Positions 7,052 to 18,200 of a DNA stretch of 33,547 bases are shown here, piece by piece. Positions within the stretch are counted from its first letter, which is position 1. Every line of letters begins with the position of its first letter. The stretch is from positions 1 to 33,547 of IMG/VR virus record IMGVR_UViG_3300030106_003611; one strand, 5' to 3'. Under the pieces are notes generated by a model. The model was not told the DNA's origin. It saw nothing but the letters and a program-made list of their open reading frames with translations, and made no database searches. Position numbers and translations under genes: made by a program. Origin of the DNA: a virus.

Positions 7052-8604
7052 TGAACCCAACAGCACAAGAATTAGCAAGTAAAGGACGGTATGGAGATAC
7101 CATGCTTGTCCACATGAACCCCGAAGAAGTAGCAGGGATAGCATCTTTAGCTCCGGGGCAGATGACAATTAACCCTGAGACAGGGCTACCAGAAGCGTTT
7201 AAGTTTAGAGATTTTCTACGGTTTGCTTTACCCATTGCAGGGTCTATTGCTCTTCCAGCGATGGCTCCTACTTTAGCGGGCTCTAGTGTTTTTGCTAAAG
7301 CAGCTTTATCGGGTGTAGGGTCAGGTTTGGGTAGTTTACTAGCAGGTTCTAATAGCGATGAAGCATTAGCTAGTGGTTTAACCGCAGGGCTTACCTATGG
7401 ACTAGGATCAAAATTTTTACCTGAAGGAACTGGGGATGCGGTAAATAAAGCAGTAGGAAGCCCTAAAGTAGTTAAAATACCAGACCTACCAACATCAGGG
7501 GCTCCAAAACTTGATGCACAAATGGCTGAAAATTTTGCAAGACGAGCTCCCGCTACTAACTTTTTAGGTAGGGTTACAGAAAATCCTGCGGGTACAATAG
7601 GATTAGGACTTTCAGGGGCTGCAGGGGCGTTAGCAGCTACTCCAGTAGAAGCTGAAGACGATATGATAACTGACGTTGGGTTAGCTGGCCCTTATAGAAG
7701 ACGGGTTAGATACCCCGGTTCTGGTTTTGGTAGTAGAGAGTTTGGATATTTTAGTCCGTCAGGTATATATGGAGCTTCTGGTGGTTATGTAAATAAGATG
7801 CAAGAAGGTGGGGAAGTAGACCCTACTAGTCCTGTAGAAGATGATTCTTTAGGGCTTATGGCATATGCTCCTCTGATAGCAAATTATCCTTCCTATGATA
7901 CAGGTGTCGGGTCAATGCCTGTCATGCCTCCTACAAGAATGGAAACTCCAATAAGCACTGTAGAGCAAGACTATGGCGTAACTCCGGTAGCTGCTGGTAG
8001 TGGGGGTATAGGTAGTCGTGAACCTAGACTTGGGTTTGACTCTTTTGATAATCGAAAAGCTCCTGAAGGATTTATGTATTTTCTAGCTAATAAACCGGGG
8101 GCATCAGGTAGACCCGAAACGTTTTCTGCTCCACCTGAATATAGGCTAACCCCTACTAAAAATTTATCTGCATTAGAAATGGAAGACTTAACCAGTAGAG
8201 GTATATTGATGCCCTATCGACCAGAAGGTGCTAGATATATAGATTACCAACCCCAAGTGGCATTGAAAGAAGAAGACGGTTTTGGAGGTTTTAAAAGTTT
8301 TGATGAGGTTAGAGCACAATCTATGCAAGAAGGTGGATTAGCAACTATATCAGAAGGTATGGTTAGTGGCGCAGGGGACGGCATGTCAGATAATGTGTAC
8401 GGGACTATAGATAATATGCAAAAAGTAGCTTTGTCTGAAGGAGAGTTTATAATCCCCGCAGATGTAGTTAGCGGTATAGGCAACGGGTCAAGCGAATCTG
8501 GTGCAGAAAGACTATACGATATGATGGACAGAATAAGAAAGGCTAGAACGGGGACAATGCAACAAGCTCCAGCTATTGATGTAAGTGTAATGATGCCCGC
8601 TTAA
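7048..8604 (+). CDS. Gly/Ala-rich virion-associated protein
   Basis: 518 aa. Residues about 52-125 are hydrophobic Gly/Ala-rich helices (ALPIAGSIALPAMAPTLAG and following), such as occur in ejection proteins that insert in membranes. The middle is low-complexity and Pro/Gly-rich. Two short motifs MQEGGEV and MQEGGLA occur near residues 251 and 426. The C-terminus carries a recognisable phage block: SEGMVSGAGDGMSDNVYGTI, ALSEGEFIIPADVVSGIGNG, and YDMMDRIRKARTG. This block recurs in many marine phage structural proteins by my recollection, but has no defined role. A virion component, probably internal, is the best call. Confidence 0.68.
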   Translation: MMNPTAQELASKGRYGDTMLVHMNPEEVAGIASLAPGQMTINPETGLPEAFKFRDFLRFALPIAGSIALPAMAPTLAGSSVFAKAALSGVGSGLGSLLAGSNSDEALASGLTAGLTYGLGSKFLPEGTGDAVNKAVGSPKVVKIPDLPTSGAPKLDAQMAENFARRAPATNFLGRVTENPAGTIGLGLSGAAGALAATPVEAEDDMITDVGLAGPYRRRVRYPGSGFGSREFGYFSPSGIYGASGGYVNKMQEGGEVDPTSPVEDDSLGLMAYAPLIANYPSYDTGVGSMPVMPPTRMETPISTVEQDYGVTPVAAGSGGIGSREPRLGFDSFDNRKAPEGFMYFLANKPGASGRPETFSAPPEYRLTPTKNLSALEMEDLTSRGILMPYRPEGARYIDYQPQVALKEEDGFGGFKSFDEVRAQSMQEGGLATISEGMVSGAGDGMSDNVYGTIDNMQKVALSEGEFIIPADVVSGIGNGSSESGAERLYDMMDRIRKARTGTMQQAPAIDVSVMMPA

Positions 8605-9014
8605 TGGTAGTAGAACCAAAGTCACAAGAATTATCAGCGAGAATATTATATGAAAGAGCACTGGTACAACCTACAAATGATCTTAAATCACTGCTTTGGT
8701 ACAGTAAAAGAGGCACTATTGACTGGGTGGTGGGGTATACAGCTTGGATTGGAAAGACTGTACAAATGCATGTTGCATGTGTGGGTGAATATAAGTACAC
8801 GCCTAAATCTCTCCTCCATGCAGCTTTCGATTATCCTTTTAATAAGTGTGGGGTTGGTATTGTGTTTGGTGTGGTTAATAGTTTGAATGACAAGGTGTTA
8901 AAGTACGATATAAAATTAGGTTTTACAGAAAAAATGCGTTGGGAAGGAATGCATGATGACGGTGGGGATTTAATTCTATTAGAGATGCATAAGAGAGATT
9001 GCAAATGGATATGA
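8604..9014 (+). CDS. GNAT-like acetyltransferase-fold protein
   Basis: 136 aa. The order of a beta strand (WVVGYTAWIG, about 41-50), HVACVGEYKYTPKSLLHAAFDYPFNKCG, a strand (VGIVFGVVNSLNDKVLKYDIKLGF), and a terminal basic helix/strand (LILLEMHKRDCKWI) matches phage GNAT-superfamily proteins found between tail genes, where N-K-x-x-x-K-x-x-x-x-L-G-F is typical. The classic acetyl-CoA loop (Q/R-x-x-G-x-G/A) is not obvious, so activity is doubtful. It starts with TAATG and overlaps the next ORF. Possible roles are protein modification or a structural use of the fold. Confidence 0.68.
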   Translation: MVVEPKSQELSARILYERALVQPTNDLKSLLWYSKRGTIDWVVGYTAWIGKTVQMHVACVGEYKYTPKSLLHAAFDYPFNKCGVGIVFGVVNSLNDKVLKYDIKLGFTEKMRWEGMHDDGGDLILLEMHKRDCKWI

Positions 9015-9988
9015 AAATTTATGACTTAATAAATCCACGATTCTGGATGGAGCTTTTTACTTTTTATGGTGGAAGTAAAGGTGGCGGAGGTAGTAGCCAA
9101 CAAGTATACCAATCCCAGATGCCAAAAGAATTAGTGCCGTATGCAAGAGATATAGCGAAACAAGCTCAGAAATATGCAGCTGAAGAATACACTCCCTACG
9201 GAGGAGAAAGAATAGCTGCTTTAGACCCTGCTCAACAAAGAGCATTAGGGGCGTATGAATCTATGGGGCCGTCCCCTTATTTTCCTGCGGCTGGACTAGC
9301 AGCTTTACAAGCAACACAAGGAGCAATGCAGGGATTTACTCCTCAACAATTTGGTGCAGATCAAGCAGCCCAATATATGTCTCCATATCAACAAGCCGTT
9401 ACTGATGTAGCTAAACGACAAGCTACAAGTGAAGCAGAGAAGATGAGAGCTAATATAGCTGGACGAGCTCAAAAAGCAGGTGCATTTGGTGGCTCTCGCT
9501 ATGGACTTATGGAGGGTAAACTTTACTCTGATTTAGGCACTCGTCTATCTGACATACAAGCCAAAGGCTCAGAAGCTGCGTTCCAGCAAGCACAGCAGCA
9601 ATTTGAAAGAGATCGAGCAGCTCGCATGGGGGCAGAAGAGTTAAGACAACGTGGACTTGGTATGGGTATAGAAGGAGCTAGAGCATTAGGACAACTAGGG
9701 ACTACCCAACAACAATCAGAAATGCAAAGATTACAAGCTTTAGAACGTGCAGGTACATTACGTCAAGCAGAAGATCAAAGGTTATTGGATATGAGGTATC
9801 AAGATTTCCTACGTCAAAAAGAATACCCATACAAACAACTTGGGTTCTATTCTTCTATGATTCGAGGATTACAACCAATAAGTCCGTATTCTACATACAA
9901 ACCCCCTCCTAGTCCGTTCCAACAGGCTTTAAGTTTGGGATTGGCTGGATTAGGAGCTTCTAGGTTATTCGGAGGTGGAGGCGACTAA
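9005..9988 (+). CDS. Ejection-type internal virion protein (Ala/Gln-rich)
   Basis: About 327 aa. An in-frame TTG at 8999 exists, but the ATG at 9005 has AGAGAG 7 bases upstream, so I chose it. After a short hydrophobic start and a GGGGSS linker come Ala/Gln/Arg-rich helices (about 30-270, with many QQ pairs and an AEKMRANIAGRAQKAGAFGG stretch), and a Gly-rich C-terminus (SRLFGGGGD). Long amphipathic helices and Gly-rich ends are characteristic of proteins ejected with DNA in short-tailed phages. No enzymatic motif. Coupled by TAATG to the transglycosylase gene. Internal virion or ejection role is inferred from composition and context. Confidence 0.62.
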   Translation: MDMKIYDLINPRFWMELFTFYGGSKGGGGSSQQVYQSQMPKELVPYARDIAKQAQKYAAEEYTPYGGERIAALDPAQQRALGAYESMGPSPYFPAAGLAALQATQGAMQGFTPQQFGADQAAQYMSPYQQAVTDVAKRQATSEAEKMRANIAGRAQKAGAFGGSRYGLMEGKLYSDLGTRLSDIQAKGSEAAFQQAQQQFERDRAARMGAEELRQRGLGMGIEGARALGQLGTTQQQSEMQRLQALERAGTLRQAEDQRLLDMRYQDFLRQKEYPYKQLGFYSSMIRGLQPISPYSTYKPPPSPFQQALSLGLAGLGASRLFGGGGD

Positions 9989-12243
9989 TGGCGATTCAAG
10001 ATCAAGGTATAGCATCTATAACTCCTAGTATAGGAGCAGCAGGTATAACTTCAACTTCACCTACATTGCAAAGTGTAGTGCCTAAACAAACTATAGATCA
10101 AACTGTAGATTATCTTAAAAAAGTTCCTTTTGAGTATTTAAGGAGTGAAATGACTAATCCTACAGGGGATATACCTATATATCTGGTTGCCGCTGAAACA
10201 TCTAGAAGGCTTAACGAAACTAAAAGGGCTCAAATGCCTGTACCTCCTACCAGCACTGTTGCGGATAAACTATTAGAAGAATCAGGAATTATGTCTCCGG
10301 TTGCTCAAAGAGCTCCTATGCCTTCCGAAATGCCAATGCAGTTTAGTAACGGAGGTGAAGTATTTGCTCCAGTTTATGGAGAAGGTATGGGGTTTGGTCG
10401 TCCAGAGGATGAATTTGGAAATACATCTGCACTAGCTAACACTTTAACATCTCAAGACTTTAGACGATTAATAGAAGATGTTGCAAGGGAGCGAGGACTT
10501 ACTTTAGAACAAGCTGCTGATTTAGTAGCAATGGGTACACAAGAATCTAATCTAAACCCATACTCCCCAGTAGGAAGTGCAGGTGAAATAGGTGGTATGC
10601 AGGTTAAACCCTCTACTGCAGCTGATCCGGGGCCAGACTCTACTGCTTTTGGTGATGAGTCAGAACTAGCTGCGTATAATAAGTGGCAAAGAGAATTTGC
10701 TGAAACTCAGGGTAGAAACCCTGAATACGGAGAAAAAGTAGAATGGATTGGGAGTAACATGCCCAGAACGGCAACAATGCTAGAAAACCCACGTAATAAC
10801 GTAGACACAGCCACTGCATATTATCAAGGGCTTTTATCTAGATACGATGGGGATAGAGATAAAGCTATAGCCGCATATAACCAAGGGCCGGGTGCTATAG
10901 ATAAGATTGCACAGGAAGCTCAGATAAACGGTAGACCTTTCTTAGAAGTATTAGAAGAAGCTAACCCCGAAGGGTATGCGTATTTAACGTCAGTAAATAA
11001 GAATTTATCTGACCGTCCTGAAGCCACTGTAGATTATCCTGAAGGGCCATCATTAGAAGAGGCTGTCGAAGAGAAAGAAAAGGTAGACAGAGAAAGAGAA
11101 CTAGAATTAGAGCGAGAAAGAATAAGAGAAAAAGAAAGAATAGAACAAGAAGAGAGAGATAGGGAAAAAAGATATACACCAGACGAGATTATTATAAGTG
11201 ATGAGCCTCCTAAAAAAGATGCTCCTGAAGCTGAAGCTGAAGCTGAACAGCCTTCTACCGCCACTCCGGGAGATGTTAGAAGGGTAGATCAGTCAGAGAA
11301 AAATGTAAAAGCTATAAGGGAAGGTGAGGAAAGAGCTAAAGCAGAACGAGAAAGGCTTAGAAAACTTCAAGAAGACAAAGATGCGGCACAAGAAGAGTAC
11401 TCAACTGTGGAACAGAGGCTACAAAAGTATTTACAAGAAACTCAAGATGAATTAGGACAGCCTGAAATAACGTATGATGATAATTTAACGGAAGTAAGAA
11501 GACGGTTTAAAGAGGCAGGACTTGATAAAGATTACACCACTATAGACAACAGATTAAAGAAACGAGGTGCTGACAATGAAAAGCGTCTACAGTACTTTAA
11601 AGCTATGCCATTTTTTGCAGCGGCTAGAGCAGCTATACAGGGTGGAGATCAAAATATTTTAGAAACTGTTTTAAGAGTAGGTGGAGCAGCCGCAGAAACT
11701 TACGGGCAAGCTCAAGATTTAATTAGAAAAGATGAAGATGATTTGATGGAGCTACAATTACTCCGTGAAGAAATGGAGACAGCACAAAGCAGGTTTGAGT
11801 ATGGGGAAGTTGAAAAGTTACGCAATGAACAAACAAGAGTCCGTGAGCGTTTAACAGATAATAGTATGGCTGTTAACTTAAAAGTACTAGAGCTAGACGT
11901 ATTAATAAAAAAAGCAGAACTAGACGCTGAAACTGACGCTCTAACAACTGCTTTTAATAGAATAGAAAAAAACATTAGTAACTACATAAAGGAGTGGACA
12001 AAAGCAAATCCTCCTCCTAATTTGAGTGAACTTCCTACTGGAGGCGAACTGGAAACGATTAAACGTATAATAGTACAACAAAGAGAAGATTTAAAAGATA
12101 TTGACGATCTAGATGAATTAGACCCGGCAGAATTAGACGAAGCAATAAAGCAAATACAAATAGGTTTGTGGGAAAATAAAAGAAGGCAAGCTGAAGATAG
12201 AATGAGAAATTGGTACTCCGGCCCCTCTCAGTCCTCTCAATAA
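9988..12243 (+). CDS. Virion lytic transglycosylase with long coiled coil
   Basis: 751 aa. N-terminal helical motif (PFEYLRSEMTNPTGDIPIYL, about 47-66), then MQFSNGGEV (117-125). SLT-type transglycosylase domain at about 153-310: catalytic Glu186 in T-Q-E-S-N-L, G-M-Q-V-K-P-S (203-209), and A-Y-N-Q-G-P-G (296-302), the standard signatures. It cuts glycan strands between N-acetylmuramic acid and N-acetylglucosamine. Next comes a low-complexity Glu/Arg region (about 355-470, ELERERIREKERIEQEERD and similar), then helical segments to the C-terminus. This is the layout of a tail-associated peptidoglycan-drilling ejection protein rather than a lysis enzyme, which is supplied separately at 3915-4349. 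Confidence 0.88.
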   Translation: MAIQDQGIASITPSIGAAGITSTSPTLQSVVPKQTIDQTVDYLKKVPFEYLRSEMTNPTGDIPIYLVAAETSRRLNETKRAQMPVPPTSTVADKLLEESGIMSPVAQRAPMPSEMPMQFSNGGEVFAPVYGEGMGFGRPEDEFGNTSALANTLTSQDFRRLIEDVARERGLTLEQAADLVAMGTQESNLNPYSPVGSAGEIGGMQVKPSTAADPGPDSTAFGDESELAAYNKWQREFAETQGRNPEYGEKVEWIGSNMPRTATMLENPRNNVDTATAYYQGLLSRYDGDRDKAIAAYNQGPGAIDKIAQEAQINGRPFLEVLEEANPEGYAYLTSVNKNLSDRPEATVDYPEGPSLEEAVEEKEKVDRERELELERERIREKERIEQEERDREKRYTPDEIIISDEPPKKDAPEAEAEAEQPSTATPGDVRRVDQSEKNVKAIREGEERAKAERERLRKLQEDKDAAQEEYSTVEQRLQKYLQETQDELGQPEITYDDNLTEVRRRFKEAGLDKDYTTIDNRLKKRGADNEKRLQYFKAMPFFAAARAAIQGGDQNILETVLRVGGAAAETYGQAQDLIRKDEDDLMELQLLREEMETAQSRFEYGEVEKLRNEQTRVRERLTDNSMAVNLKVLELDVLIKKAELDAETDALTTAFNRIEKNISNYIKEWTKANPPPNLSELPTGGELETIKRIIVQQREDLKDIDDLDELDPAELDEAIKQIQIGLWENKRRQAEDRMRNWYSGPSQSSQ

Positions 12244-12260
12244 AGAAAGAGTTAATAATT

Positions 12261-15200
12261 TTGGCTACAGATAATACAAAAAGGGCTCCCAGAATAGGGC
12301 CACTATTCACAATGTCTAGGGATTTTGACATGCGTAGGGCAGACCCTAGGTCATATATGAGAAGGGTTTCTCCTGCACCTCTTGATTTAAGTAGTATTAT
12401 TGATTCCATTGGCCCAAGACAAGCAGGTTTTACTGATGCATTTGTTGATAGTATCAGAAGACCTTCAGAGTTTCTTGCGGCACAGCGATATTTTGACGAT
12501 CCTAGCGATACAACTAGAAAAAGATTATTACAAGAATCTCAAGAAACCTACGGGTACTTACCGGAAGATGAAGCTTTTGACAGTCTGTCCAACTTTATAA
12601 CTTTTTATAAACAAATTGCAGGTCAGTCTTTAGGGTTTATGTTATATCCTTTATTAGCAGGAGGAGCAGCTTCACTTATTCCTGCCCCCGGTACAGGTAC
12701 AGCAGCTTTTTTAACTACAGGTACAGCAGGATATACCACAGAGTATCTAATAAGAAAAGCTAGAATGAACCAAGACCTAATAGACCAAGGCAAAATGTCC
12801 GAGGGGGTTACTGATGATGACAAAATGAGAATGCTTTCAGGTGGTTTTGGGTCAGCATTATTAGATTTTTATGGTTTTAAACTACTTAAACCTATAGGAC
12901 AAGCTATAGGTTTGTTTGGTAAAGGGCAACAAGCTAGATTTTTTAAAGAAGCTAGAGCTAATAAAGGCAGTATTATGGCTCGTAGCACTACAAAAAACTT
13001 TAAAAATAAATTAGAAGATACAGACAGACTCTCCGATAGTTATAACAGACTTCTTGCTAGTGGATCAGTTAGGGGTAGATTAGGAAAAGGAGCCCTTGGA
13101 TTTGGAACTTTTGAAGCAGCACAAGAAGTAGCTCAAACAGCCATAGAGCGTTGGGCAGTTGGGGAAGAACCATATTCAGAGGAAGCTTTGGAAGAATTTA
13201 TAAATGCAGGTACATGGGGGTTTTTATTAGGAGCTCCTATAGGCTCTGTAGCTAATCTTGCAAATAAAGCAGCAGAAGATGTAAAAAAAGATGAGGATAC
13301 AAAAATTGCAGGGTTACTTACTGGCCCTAGCTCTTCTACAGCATTAGCTACACCACGTAGACTTACTGGCCCTGATCCTGATCCACCATTACGTGTTTAT
13401 CCGGGGCCAAGACAAATACCTGAACAAACACTTTCTAGAGGTTCAACACAAGTAGTGCCAGTAGGTGATGTTGAGAGAAGTGGGGGAAGAACTATTATAG
13501 ATATTGAACCTGAGGATATAATTCCATTTGGAGGTTACTTAGAATCTGACCCAAGATTAGGTTCAACTTTTGTAGCTGATTCTAAAGGTAATATAAGACG
13601 TAATACTGACGACTATTTTTCTAACACTAAAGATACTCCGATTTACGCTACTACCATTCCTGCAGGAGATAAAATGGGGCCACCACGTTTTATGACTCCA
13701 TTTATAACTGGGTATACTCCGATTCCTGCTATAGATAAATATGGAGAGCATTTTGATGTTGTAGAGGCTCAAAAAGAGGCGGTGCGGGAAAAATTAACAG
13801 AAGTAGGATACATAACAACTCCGTCAGAAGACCTTATGCAGTTTCAAAGATTAGTAAGCACTTTTAAAATGAGGCAGCCCCCATTACAAACACTTGTAAA
13901 TAAATCTGCTGGATTAGAAAGACAGAAAACGTCTGCTGAAAATAATATTGAAGGGTCACGACATACAGATACAGTAGAAAATTCTGATGATAATAAAAAT
14001 ACAGAGAAAGCACTTAATAAATTAACTCCAGTTATAAAACGTAAAAGAGAAAAAGTAAATAGAGAAAGTATAAAAGATGCTAAGGAGGCTAACGAAGAAA
14101 AAACAGCAGCTGAAGAGGCTGGAAGCACACGAACAGGTAGACCTCAAAAACTAAACAAAGAAAATACTAAAAAACTTAAGACAGAAGCAGAGGCGTTAGC
14201 CCAACAACTCAAAATAAGAAAGGGCGGTAAGCCAGCGACACCTGAAGATATACTTAGTGTTTCAGATGTAGATTTAGGCAAACTTGCAGATTCTCTAGCT
14301 AATCAAGGGAACGTAAAAGGTGCTGATAGTGTAATAGATTATAGACAGGCTAAAAAAGATTATGAAAAAGTAGCAAAACTTCCTATGTCACAGGAAAATG
14401 GAGTTAAGAAAACGTCACAAAAAAATATAGTAGATACTCCTAAAGCTAAAAACAGAAAAGAAAAAATAAAAAAGAAGAAAGAAGAAACTTCAAAAGAAGA
14501 AACTTCAGAAGAAATTCCTACTACCCCCGGCAAAACGTACCGTAAATTAATGCAGACTCAAGGGAAAAGAAAACCTGTAACTATAATAGAACAAGGACTG
14601 TCTAGTGAAAGTAAGTTAAAAGAATCTATAGGTTCAGGAAATATAATCCCAGAAACAAGAATAGCTACCCTTAGCCCTATAAGAGATTTAGCAGATTACT
14701 ACTATAAAGAAATGGGGTATGACCCTACAAAACCTCGTAACTACAGAGCTTACGCAAATGCGTTAGAAATGGCTGAAAAACAATGGGTAAATGATAGTGG
14801 TTTTTATGGACTTGAAGGACTTCCTCATTCTGCTGCTGAAAATCTAGCATCAGACGGAGAGTTGTTTAGAGCCATAGATGGTATAGAATCTGAAAATATA
14901 AACGCTAACAACCTTAAACAAGCTCTTAGGGAAATTGCTAAAAAATCTACAGGTTATACAAAACAATTAGCTAATAGACTAGCTGCTATGGGGTTAGATA
15001 CTGCTATACGTTATGGAAAGGTTGTAGACCCAGTTACAGGAGAACAGAAAGAAGGTTCGTATAATCCAAAAACAGATACCATAACTTTAGACCCTGAATA
15101 TGGAGCAAATATTCATACTCTACTGCATGAAGTTATGCATGCTGCCACTTTGAATGTATTACGCAAAGGAAAAATACTAGATAAAAACGGGAAACCTAAA

Positions 15201-18200
15201 TACCGTAGAGAAAATAAATTATATAAAGATATTCAAGAATTATTTAATATATCTAAAAACTATCTAGATTCAATAACTATGGCTACTGCTAGACAAAATG
15301 TAGAAGAATTTGTAGCAGAGGTGTTTGTTAATCCTGATATAAAGAAAAGACTAGAAGAAGTTAGCTATAAGAACAGAAGAAAATATACTCTATATGAGCG
15401 TCTAGTTAATATCATAAAACGTATATTACGTATACCTATAGATTCTGTGTACGATCAAGCCTACTTCACTATAAGTGATATATTAGAAGTACCGGGCGAC
15501 CTTTCTGATACTTATCAAGATACTTTATATAGACAAGCCCAATTTCATAATAATACTCCTAACGATAATTTACTTACTAGAGGGTTTAAATCGTTTAATG
15601 ATGCTATAAAAAATACATATGTTCCTAGCACAGCCGAAAATGCTAAGAGAATCGGTGAAGCTTTTACGGCTTTATCTAGACCAATACGTGGAATGCTGAC
15701 ACGCTTTCAGTCTTTGCATAACATGTTAAAATTTATGAAGTATATGGTTCCAAGAAATATACATCCTTTTATGGATAATCTTGACACTCTTATACGTTCT
15801 AAAGAATCTTACACAGCAGAAATGCGAAATAGACTTAGTGCCTCTATTAAAAAATATATAAAACTACGAGCAGATAACCCAAAAGATTGGGACAAATTAG
15901 AAGATATAGTGCTAACTAGCACCATAGAAGGTGTAGAAATTTCATCTTTAGACCCATCTGTTGAAAGTCCAGCAACTACAAAAAAAGCATGGCTAAATAA
16001 AATACAAGAAGAAGAGGGTCTTAATGATAGTCAACTAAAAGATAGAGCAAAAGAATGGGACAAACTACGTAACGAATTTAAATCTATAAAAAATAAAGAA
16101 GTGCAGAAAGCATATTACGATATTCGTAAAATATATAATGTTCTTTGGAATGAAATAAAAGATGCAGTAGAACCTTTAGTAGATTCTTATTTGGGGGATA
16201 CCCCTGCTAGTAGGTCTATTAAAGTAAAGATTATGTCTAGGATATTAGAGCATTCTAAAATTAATCCTTATTTTGCTCTTACTAGATTTGGGCAGTATAG
16301 AGTTACCCACATTAATCCTTTGCTAAATAGAAGAGAAACTAGATTTTTTGAAACTAAAGGAGAAAAAGATAGTTATATAAGAAATTTTAAAAATGATTTA
16401 GTTAAAAGTATAAAAGATACTAACCCTATACTGGCAAAACAAATGTTGGATTTTGATATAGAAAGAGATAAGTTCAATGTAGACATAACTATGCCTGATA
16501 AAATTGCTAAAAATGAACTAAGTGAGCGTCAGTACGAAGTGTACAAAGAAGTAAGAGATTTTTACGATGGATTAAATAACGCCCAGAAAGATATATTTGA
16601 AAGATTTAACAGTATTATTAGCTTTACCGCAGAGTCTACTTTTGGTAAAGGTAGTGATCTAAATAGACTACCTTCAGATTCTGTAATTAAAGAAGCCCTA
16701 AAGATAATGGACGATAATAATGTTAGCTCTGAAGAACAAAATAATTTTAAAGAAATATTACTCCAGACTGCTCCCGAAGTAGCAGTAGCAGGTAATTTTA
16801 GAAAACGAAAGAATGTTCTAGGAGCTGAAAGAGACCTTATACGTAGTTTAGCTTCTGCTGGAGATAATCATATAAAAATGGCAGCGTCTTTAAAATACAA
16901 TAGAGAGTTGGGAAATGCTTATGAAGGAATAGAAGCAGCCATGAAAGCTGACCAAGGAACAGCTAGACAAAATCAATATGAAGATTTTGAAATGACTCAA
17001 GACAGTATGAAGATATTGGCTAACAAAGTAAAATTTACACAACTAGGGCCAAACTATGGAAGAGGGACAAGGTGGTGGACTGCAGGTGCTTTTCATTTCA
17101 CTATAGGTGCAAATATATCTTCTGCTTTAGTGCAGTTATTGCAAATGCCTTACGTTATAAATATGGTAGGAAATGAATATGGATTTCAAGACACTGGAAA
17201 ATTTATACTAGAAAATTCAAAAATATTAATGGGTACTGGCTCTATACTAGACATGGCTTCTAAAACGTATGCAACTAGTGATGTAGAAAAAGCTAATATA
17301 GGAAAATACTGGGGGCATCGCAGAATTACTAAAGACTTTTTAGATGGGTATTCAGAATATAGAAGTTTCCCAAGCTTACTCAATTACACAAACGCTGAAT
17401 TACAGTATTTACAAGCTAATAAAACCCAAAAAGCAGCACTAAGAGAAAAATTTAAAGACAATCCTGAAGTTATTAAAAATTTTAATAACATAAAAGGAGA
17501 TATGAAATTTACTAAAAATGTAGATGGTAAGCAAGTAGCATACAGTGGGTCTGAGTTAAGAGATTTAGTAAATACGTTAAAACAAAGAGATCAAATTGGT
17601 AAATCTCCACTGTTTGAACATATGGAAATGAGCCGACATGGAATTGAAGCCTATGGTAGTGGAATGACTAGAGGACTGAATTTTTTTATGAAGGCTTCCG
17701 GGGCTACATTTAACGCAGCAGAACAATTTCAAAGAGAAGTAACTGCATTAACTGTATTTAGACTAGAAATGCAAAAGTCAGGAAATGTAGAAAAAGCAGT
17801 TAAAAAAGCTAGTGATGCTCTTGAAGAATATCATGGGCCTGTAACATCAGCTACAGGTGCTCCCATACAACAGTCTGGTCTTGGAAAATCTTTAACTGTA
17901 TTTAAGCAATACGCTATGACTATGTATGCGTTACTTTTTGGAACAGCTAAAAAAGCATTTACAGGTGATAAGTATGGAATATCTAAAAAAGAACAACGAA
18001 TTGCTCAAAAACAACTTTTAGGGATATTTGGGGTTAGTTTTTTACTAGGAGGGGGAAAGGGGCTACCCGGTTTTGGTTTAGCTGAATTTATATATGACAA
18101 TTTATTTAAAGAAGAAGGTGAAGATGATCTTGAAAAAATAACTAGAGATTTTCTTGGTGAAGCCCCTATAGATAAAATAACAGGACTTAATTTTGAAAAT

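Noticed and set aside
13844-14128. Minus-strand Ser/Leu-rich frames inside the giant gene and inside 11034-11264
   Set aside because: They mirror Lys/Glu-rich coding sequence on the plus strand and have typical shadow composition.
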